From Tenrec ecaudatus (Eukaryota > Chordata > Mammalia > Afrosoricida > Tenrecidae): a stretch of 64,000 nt of DNA. Numbering within the stretch: position 1 is the stretch's first letter; every line of letters begins with the position of its first letter. The position numbers and the translations under genes were made by a program. This document shows positions 62,700 to 64,000 of this stretch, one piece after another. The stretch covers positions 82,285,563-82,349,562 of the forward strand of contig NC_134545.1 in NCBI RefSeq assembly GCF_050624435.1, given 5' to 3'. A model generated the notes under the pieces. It saw only the letters and a program-made list of their open reading frames with translations. It had not been told where the DNA came from and searched no databases.

Positions 62700-63340
62700 T
62701 TAAAAGGCGAGTATGAATTGTACCTTTGTAACCCAGAGACTTACTGTAGAACGTGCCATTTCCGCCTTTTTGAAGTGGAATTCTGTGGCGTTAATGATGT
62801 TCAGAATGTGGCGTGACCATCACCACTCATGATTTCCAAATTTTTTGACCACCCCAAACACATTACCTACCAGCTCATGACCCTTCATTATTCCGCGCTT
62901 CCCCACCCCTTTCTCTACGGAGCGGTCTCTTCTGGAAATCTCACGTACAGCACCCAACCACTGGTATCCAGTTGATTGGGACCCCTAGCAGCCCTATTTC
63001 AGGTTTCTGAGACTATAAATCTTTATAGGAGCAGACAGCTTCTTTTTCACCTGTGGAGCAGCTGGTGAGTTAGACCCACCTAGCTTGCAGTTAGCAGTTC
63101 AATGCCTGGCCCATGGTGCCCCATGGCTCCTTATACATAGGCTCATATGAGTATGTGGCTTTTTGTGTGTGGCCTATTTCCTTTAGCAATGTTCAAGCTA
63201 TAGTATGTATCAGAACTTAATTTCTCTTTATGACTGAATAATAATAGCCTGTTGTCTGTATATATCATATTTTGAGTCCCTGTTTTCAATTTTGGGGGAT
63301 AGACTTGCTGGGTCGTATGATAATTTCTCCAACATGCATC
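62700..63340 (-). mobile_element. Old L1 (L1M-type) 3' region, interrupted by an AfroSINE
   Basis: GTGGAATTCTGTGGCGTTAA, GACCATCACCACTCATGAT, then beyond the SINE TATGACTGAATAATAATAGC, GTATATATCATATTTTGAGT and TAGACTTGCTGGGTCGTATG. These are complement blocks of ancient L1 ORF2 and 3' ends. Confidence 0.75.
62955..63132 (-). mobile_element. AfroSINE copy inside the old L1
   Basis: GGTATCCAGTTGATTGGGAC, GGTTTCTGAGACTATAAATC, CTTTATAGGAGCAGACAGC and CATGGTGCCCCATGGCTCC. Confidence 0.82.
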
Positions 63341-63489
63341 AGTTTGTCTTACTCTGGTGTCTTCGGCGCTACTGGGATGCTAGAAATGATCCTACCAGTA
63401 TTTGAAATACCAGCAGGGCCACCCATTATGTAGCACTTTCAGTGGGGCTTCTGGACTAAGCACAGGCTGGGAAGAAGGCAGAGGCTGTC

Positions 63490-64000
63490 CACTTCCAAGG
63501 AACTAAATCTAATCATGGAAAGCCCGAGGACAGCAGAGGACATTGTCTGCAGCCCTTCAGGTTGGAAGACACTCAAAATACTATTGGAGAAGGGCTGCCT
63601 CCTCCACATAGACTCAATCTCAATGACATTAATCGAGCAAAGCTTTCTCGACCTTCATTTGTTGACGGGGCATCATTCAAAAGGAGAAGCAACTGCAAGC
63701 ATCCATTAATAACCGGAATGAAGAAACTATGAAGTATGAATCTAGAAAAATTGGAAGCCATCAAAAATGAAACAGAGGGGACACCAAGGTTGATTGGCAT
63801 GACGTAGTGCACAGGACAATGTTCTCCATCCTAATCTGGAGCATGTTCACTGGGGTCTTGACATTCATGTGCAGCCATCCCAGAGGAAGGAAGAGTGACA
63901 AAAATCAAAAGAGATGTGGAAACAATTAGTCCAATGGCCTACTGGTCCATGTCCACATCAGTCCCCACAATCCTGAGACCAGAAGAACTAGACGGTGCCC
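63490..64000 (+). mobile_element. RTE (BovB-like) 5' remnant / afrotherian composite repeat, runs off the window
   Basis: At 63733-63777 the plus strand reads SMNLEKLEAIKNETE. This is a decayed form of the start of the RTE endonuclease, where bovine BovB has a phrase near SMNLGKLEVVKQEM. The following 63830-64000 resembles a repeat I recall from elephant (CTAATCTGGAGCATGTTCAC, GACCAGAAGAACTAGACGGT). Stops are present, so not functional. Confidence 0.6.

Noticed and set aside
54322..64000. Exon 1 of GOLGA7B, the expected next gene
   Set aside because: No frame resembling the GOLGA7 family and no strong CpG island were found. In human the gene starts farther away than this window reaches.

Overview
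This window is mammalian nuclear DNA. It is intron-rich and gene-poor, and much of it is recognisable interspersed repeat. The repeat set points to an afrotherian, most likely a tenrec such as Echinops telfairi. About thirty tRNA-derived AfroSINE copies are present, with the tail motif around GAATCGACTCGATGGCAGTG. There are also RTE-type LINE fragments of the kind seen in elephants, six short hAT elements of the SPIN type, and a family of L1-like LINE 3' ends. The species call comes from memory of these families, not from a search.

The only protein-coding gene I can support is SFRP5 (secreted frizzled-related protein 5). It is on the minus strand, with coding exons at 5247-5769, 3430-3507 and 1630-1973. 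Splice sites, phases, all sixteen expected cysteines and the stop codon are intact, giving a 314-residue protein. A CpG island covers exon 1 and the promoter (about 5150-6150), and a candidate ATTAAA poly(A) signal lies near 850. In human, SFRP5 lies in 10q24 between ZFYVE27 and GOLGA7B. No exon of either neighbour was recognised here, so the remaining ~58 kb is the intergenic interval upstream of SFRP5.

Region by region: 1-6 kb is SFRP5. 6.9-7.7 kb is a tight AfroSINE cluster that includes a tRNA-Gly-headed form. 11-17 kb holds L1 3' ends, a SPIN element and an unclassified ~0.45 kb repeat split by an L1 whose target-site duplication is visible. 17.5-29 kb is mixed AfroSINE, MIR, old L1 and nested young L1. 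32.4-35.4 kb is a large inverted duplication with ~0.87 kb arms and a ~1.2 kb spacer. 35.4-44 kb carries RTE, AfroSINE, L1 and SPIN copies. 44.9-45.3 kb is a 164-bp tandem duplication. 46.5-48 kb holds an inverted pair of the unclassified repeat. 51.6-54.3 kb is a ~2.7 kb L1-like insertion with a 16-bp target-site duplication, and a 482-bp solo LTR sits inside it. 55-64 kb is old LTR, L1, RTE and AfroSINE material.

Between the repeats are a few AT-rich or homeodomain-motif-rich patches (around 23.1, 25.5, 31.1, 38.4 and 60.2 kb). These are candidate distal regulatory elements of SFRP5 or its neighbours. No undescribed protein system was found. The most unusual structures are the inverted duplication, the horizontally acquired SPIN elements, the nested solo LTR and the possibly unnamed 0.45 kb repeat family.
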